DNA of 41,132 nt, taken from Aliivibrio sp. S3MY1 (GTDB lineage Bacteria > Pseudomonadota > Gammaproteobacteria > Enterobacterales > Vibrionaceae). The stretch's first letter is position 1. The number at the start of each line of letters is the position of its first letter. The notes under the pieces were generated by a model. That model ran no database searches. It was not told the DNA's origin and worked only from the letters and a program-made list of their open reading frames with translations. Below are positions 39,446 to 41,132 of this stretch, piece after piece. The translations under genes and the position numbers were made by a program. The stretch covers positions 1 to 41,132 of the forward strand of contig NZ_JARACO010000026.1 in NCBI RefSeq assembly GCF_028765575.1. The letters run 5' to 3'.

Positions 39446-40603
39446 TTAAGCTTCAGCATTTGCTTTCTTTGGAAGAGATATTCTCAATAGTAAGTAGCCC
39501 ATCACGGCTGCTAATGTCGAGCCCATCAAAATACCAAGGCGGGCTAACTTATCAAATTCAGGGTATACACTACCAAAGGCAAGTGATGAGATGAAAATTG
39601 ACATGGTAAAACCAATACCACATAACACCGATACCGCGAAGATATGGACCATATTGACCCCCTTCGGTAGTTTAGCTACTCCTAATTTAACTGCAATATA
39701 ACTGAAGCTAAAGATACCTAGTGGTTTACCAATAAACAGACCAAATGCAACCCCTAGTGGTAACGTTGTTGTTAAGCTATCTAATGAGACGCCTTCTAAT
39801 GAAATACCCGCATTGGCAAAAGCAAATATTGGTAAAATCAAGAACGCTACATAAGGATGAAGTGCATGTTCCATATGTTTCAGTGGAGAACGCTCACCTT
39901 TATTACCTTTTAATGGAATCGCAAATCCAAGCACAACACCTGCTAATGTAGCGTGAACACCAGATTGAAGAACGCTGAACCATAAGATAAAGCCAACCAA
40001 TAAGTACCAACGGATCTTAGAGACGTGCTTCGCATTTAATAAGAACAGAACCCCTGTCATAATAAAACCAATGACAAGCGCTAAGATTGATAAATCACTC
40101 GTGTAGAAGAAGGCAATAATTACAACAACACCAAGGTCATCAATAATTGCTAGAGCAAGTAAGAATACTTTTAAGCTTACAGGAACACGGTTGCCAAGTA
40201 ATGCCATAATACCCAGAGCAAAAGCAATATCGGTAGCAGCAGGAATAGCCCAACCGGATAGTGCTTCTGGATCGCCCAGATTAAACGCAACGTAAACAAG
40301 TGCAGGAGCAAGCATACCACCAACCGCAGCAATTGCTGGGAAAATTGCGGTTTCTTTAGACTTTAAAGCTCCTTCAAGTAACTCTCTTTTTACCTCTAAA
40401 CCAATTAAGAAGAAAAAGACAGCCATTAAACCGTCATTAATCCAATGAGAGACAGACATACCACCAATATAAGTATGCAAAAATGTATTATACATTGGTG
40501 CCAAAGAAGAGTTAGCAACCACCATTGCGATTGCTGCTGCAATCACGAGTAGAATCCCACCGGCAGACTCTAGTTTAAAAAAATTCTTAATAACATCACT
40601 CAT
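39446..40603 (-). CDS. nhaA: Na+/H+ antiporter NhaA
   Basis: NhaA exchanges two H+ for one Na+ across the inner membrane and maintains pH and sodium balance, important in marine bacteria. The 385-aa protein has about twelve hydrophobic helices. The ion-binding pair is Asp155/Asp156 in AIIDDLGVV (Asp163/164 in E. coli), and the unwound helix IV motif is [11 protein letters not shown] near 121-131. Length is normal. AGGG lies about eight bases before the ATG. No NhaR regulator gene is adjacent. The upstream 165 bases are AT-rich and I cannot assign a site there. Confidence 0.97.
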   Translation of the reverse strand: MSDVIKNFFKLESAGGILLVIAAAIAMVVANSSLAPMYNTFLHTYIGGMSVSHWINDGLMAVFFFLIGLEVKRELLEGALKSKETAIFPAIAAVGGMLAPALVYVAFNLGDPEALSGWAIPAATDIAFALGIMALLGNRVPVSLKVFLLALAIIDDLGVVVIIAFFYTSDLSILALVIGFIMTGVLFLLNAKHVSKIRWYLLVGFILWFSVLQSGVHATLAGVVLGFAIPLKGNKGERSPLKHMEHALHPYVAFLILPIFAFANAGISLEGVSLDSLTTTLPLGVAFGLFIGKPLGIFSFSYIAVKLGVAKLPKGVNMVHIFAVSVLCGIGFTMSIFISSLAFGSVYPEFDKLARLGILMGSTLAAVMGYLLLRISLPKKANAEA

Positions 40604-40768
40604 TAGATGCCCTTTATTTATTATAATAATTTACAGAAAAACGAATAAGAAAAGTCTACTCGTTGTTCTCGATCAAGAATAATCGCTTGTTCAGAGCTAA
40701 TACATCGGAAAAACCGAACTATTAACCCTTCCCCTCTGCTTTATTCGCATCGAAATACCTATTTAATA

Positions 40769-41132
40769 CTAGTATCCCGTTAATTGCATAAAACCTGTTA
40801 CTTGATGGGAGCCTGTCGTTGTTATTGGACCTTGCCAATATGGAATGAGAGTATCCAACCATTGTTCATTTCGGACAACTTGTGTTGTTAAATTTATATT
40901 ATACTTAGGTACATTAATGATCCACTGGAGAGGCAATTTCCGTCCATTTTTTAACTGGCGAGCAGGAAGTGTCTGCAGAGTAAAATCATCTTCACCTAAT
41001 GAGATAAATCCTCCATGATTATCTAAAAGAACACCATATCTATACGGTGTTTGATCTTTATATCTATATTGAGTCACAAGCAGTTTTCTACTACGACTCA
41101 AATTAATAATAAACCAATCCCACCCTTGCTGA
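40769..41132 (-). CDS. AttH/CrtC-like lipocalin-type hydrolase, C-terminal part (5' truncated)
   Basis: The minus-strand frame stays open to the window edge and about 120 codons are visible. The visible N-terminal part reads QQGWDWFIINLSRSRKLLVT, and the product ends QVTGFMQLTGY. Both blocks are typical of the C-terminal lipocalin half of AttH/CrtC-type proteins, which are secreted or lipid-anchored and usually encoded beside an AttEFG-type ABC transporter. Catalysis is not established for AttH. The transporter genes would lie beyond the window, upstream on this strand. nhaA follows in the same direction 165 bases away. Confidence 0.85.
   Translation of the reverse strand, partial: QQGWDWFIINLSRSRKLLVTQYRYKDQTPYRYGVLLDNHGGFISLGEDDFTLQTLPARQLKNGRKLPLQWIINVPKYNINLTTQVVRNEQWLDTLIPYWQGPITTTGSHQVTGFMQLTGY

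Overview
This is a 41.1-kb piece of ordinary chromosome from a low-GC gammaproteobacterium of the Vibrionaceae. Protein similarity and gene order point to Aliivibrio, most likely A. fischeri or a close relative: the set includes a PanP-type aspartate decarboxylase, FabV, HexR next to GrxA, TfoX, and alanine dehydrogenase beside Lrp. The species call is inference. I see no phage, integron, IS transposase, CRISPR array, rRNA or tRNA. The accessory-like signals are one palindromic MITE-like repeat and a gene-poor gap that appears to hold two small RNA genes.

Layout. (1) 1-3470: adhE on the minus strand with a long regulatory region upstream (FNR-, CRP- and HexR-like sites). (2) 3471-8758: a voltage-gated K+ channel, a 49-aa membrane micropeptide, yeaC, a DUF2989-type lipoprotein, msrB, gapA and yeaD. 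The yeaC-msrB-gapA-yeaD neighbourhood is the same as in E. coli. (3) 8835-11225: gsk, yciU and trxC. (4) 11475-25061: serS, rarA, lolA, ftsK and lrp on minus, then ald, trxB and cydDC on plus. This is the enterobacterial serS-rarA-lolA-ftsK-lrp-trxB-cydDC block with ald placed between lrp and trxB. (5) 25190-32244: serC, a DUF945/YdgA-family protein, a small outer-membrane barrel, tfoX, an HDOD protein, lysO and a small secreted protein. (6) 32407-37553: panP, hexR, grxA and a YbjL/AspT-type transporter. (7) 37666-41132: fabV, a 577-bp gap with two predicted sRNAs, nhaA, and the 3' end of an AttH/CrtC-like gene that runs off the window.

How the genes relate. The central-carbon regulator HexR is encoded here, and near-palindromic HexR-type operators lie upstream of gapA and adhE, so the regulator and two likely targets are within 31 kb. 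Thiol and redox functions recur (msrB, trxC, trxB, cydDC, grxA). Lrp and ald are divergent, as expected for a regulator beside an amino-acid catabolic target. A PurR-like operator lies upstream of gsk.

The least expected region is 39016-39367 between fabV and nhaA. Two plus-strand units each have a sigma-E-like promoter (GAACTA, exactly 16 bp, TCTGA) and an intrinsic terminator, and no plus-strand gene lies between. They share two sequence blocks (TTCATAATTCC and TGCTTTTTC) that look like antisense seed regions. I interpret them as a tandem pair of envelope-stress sRNAs of the VrrA/MicV kind. Sequence alone cannot prove expression or that homology.
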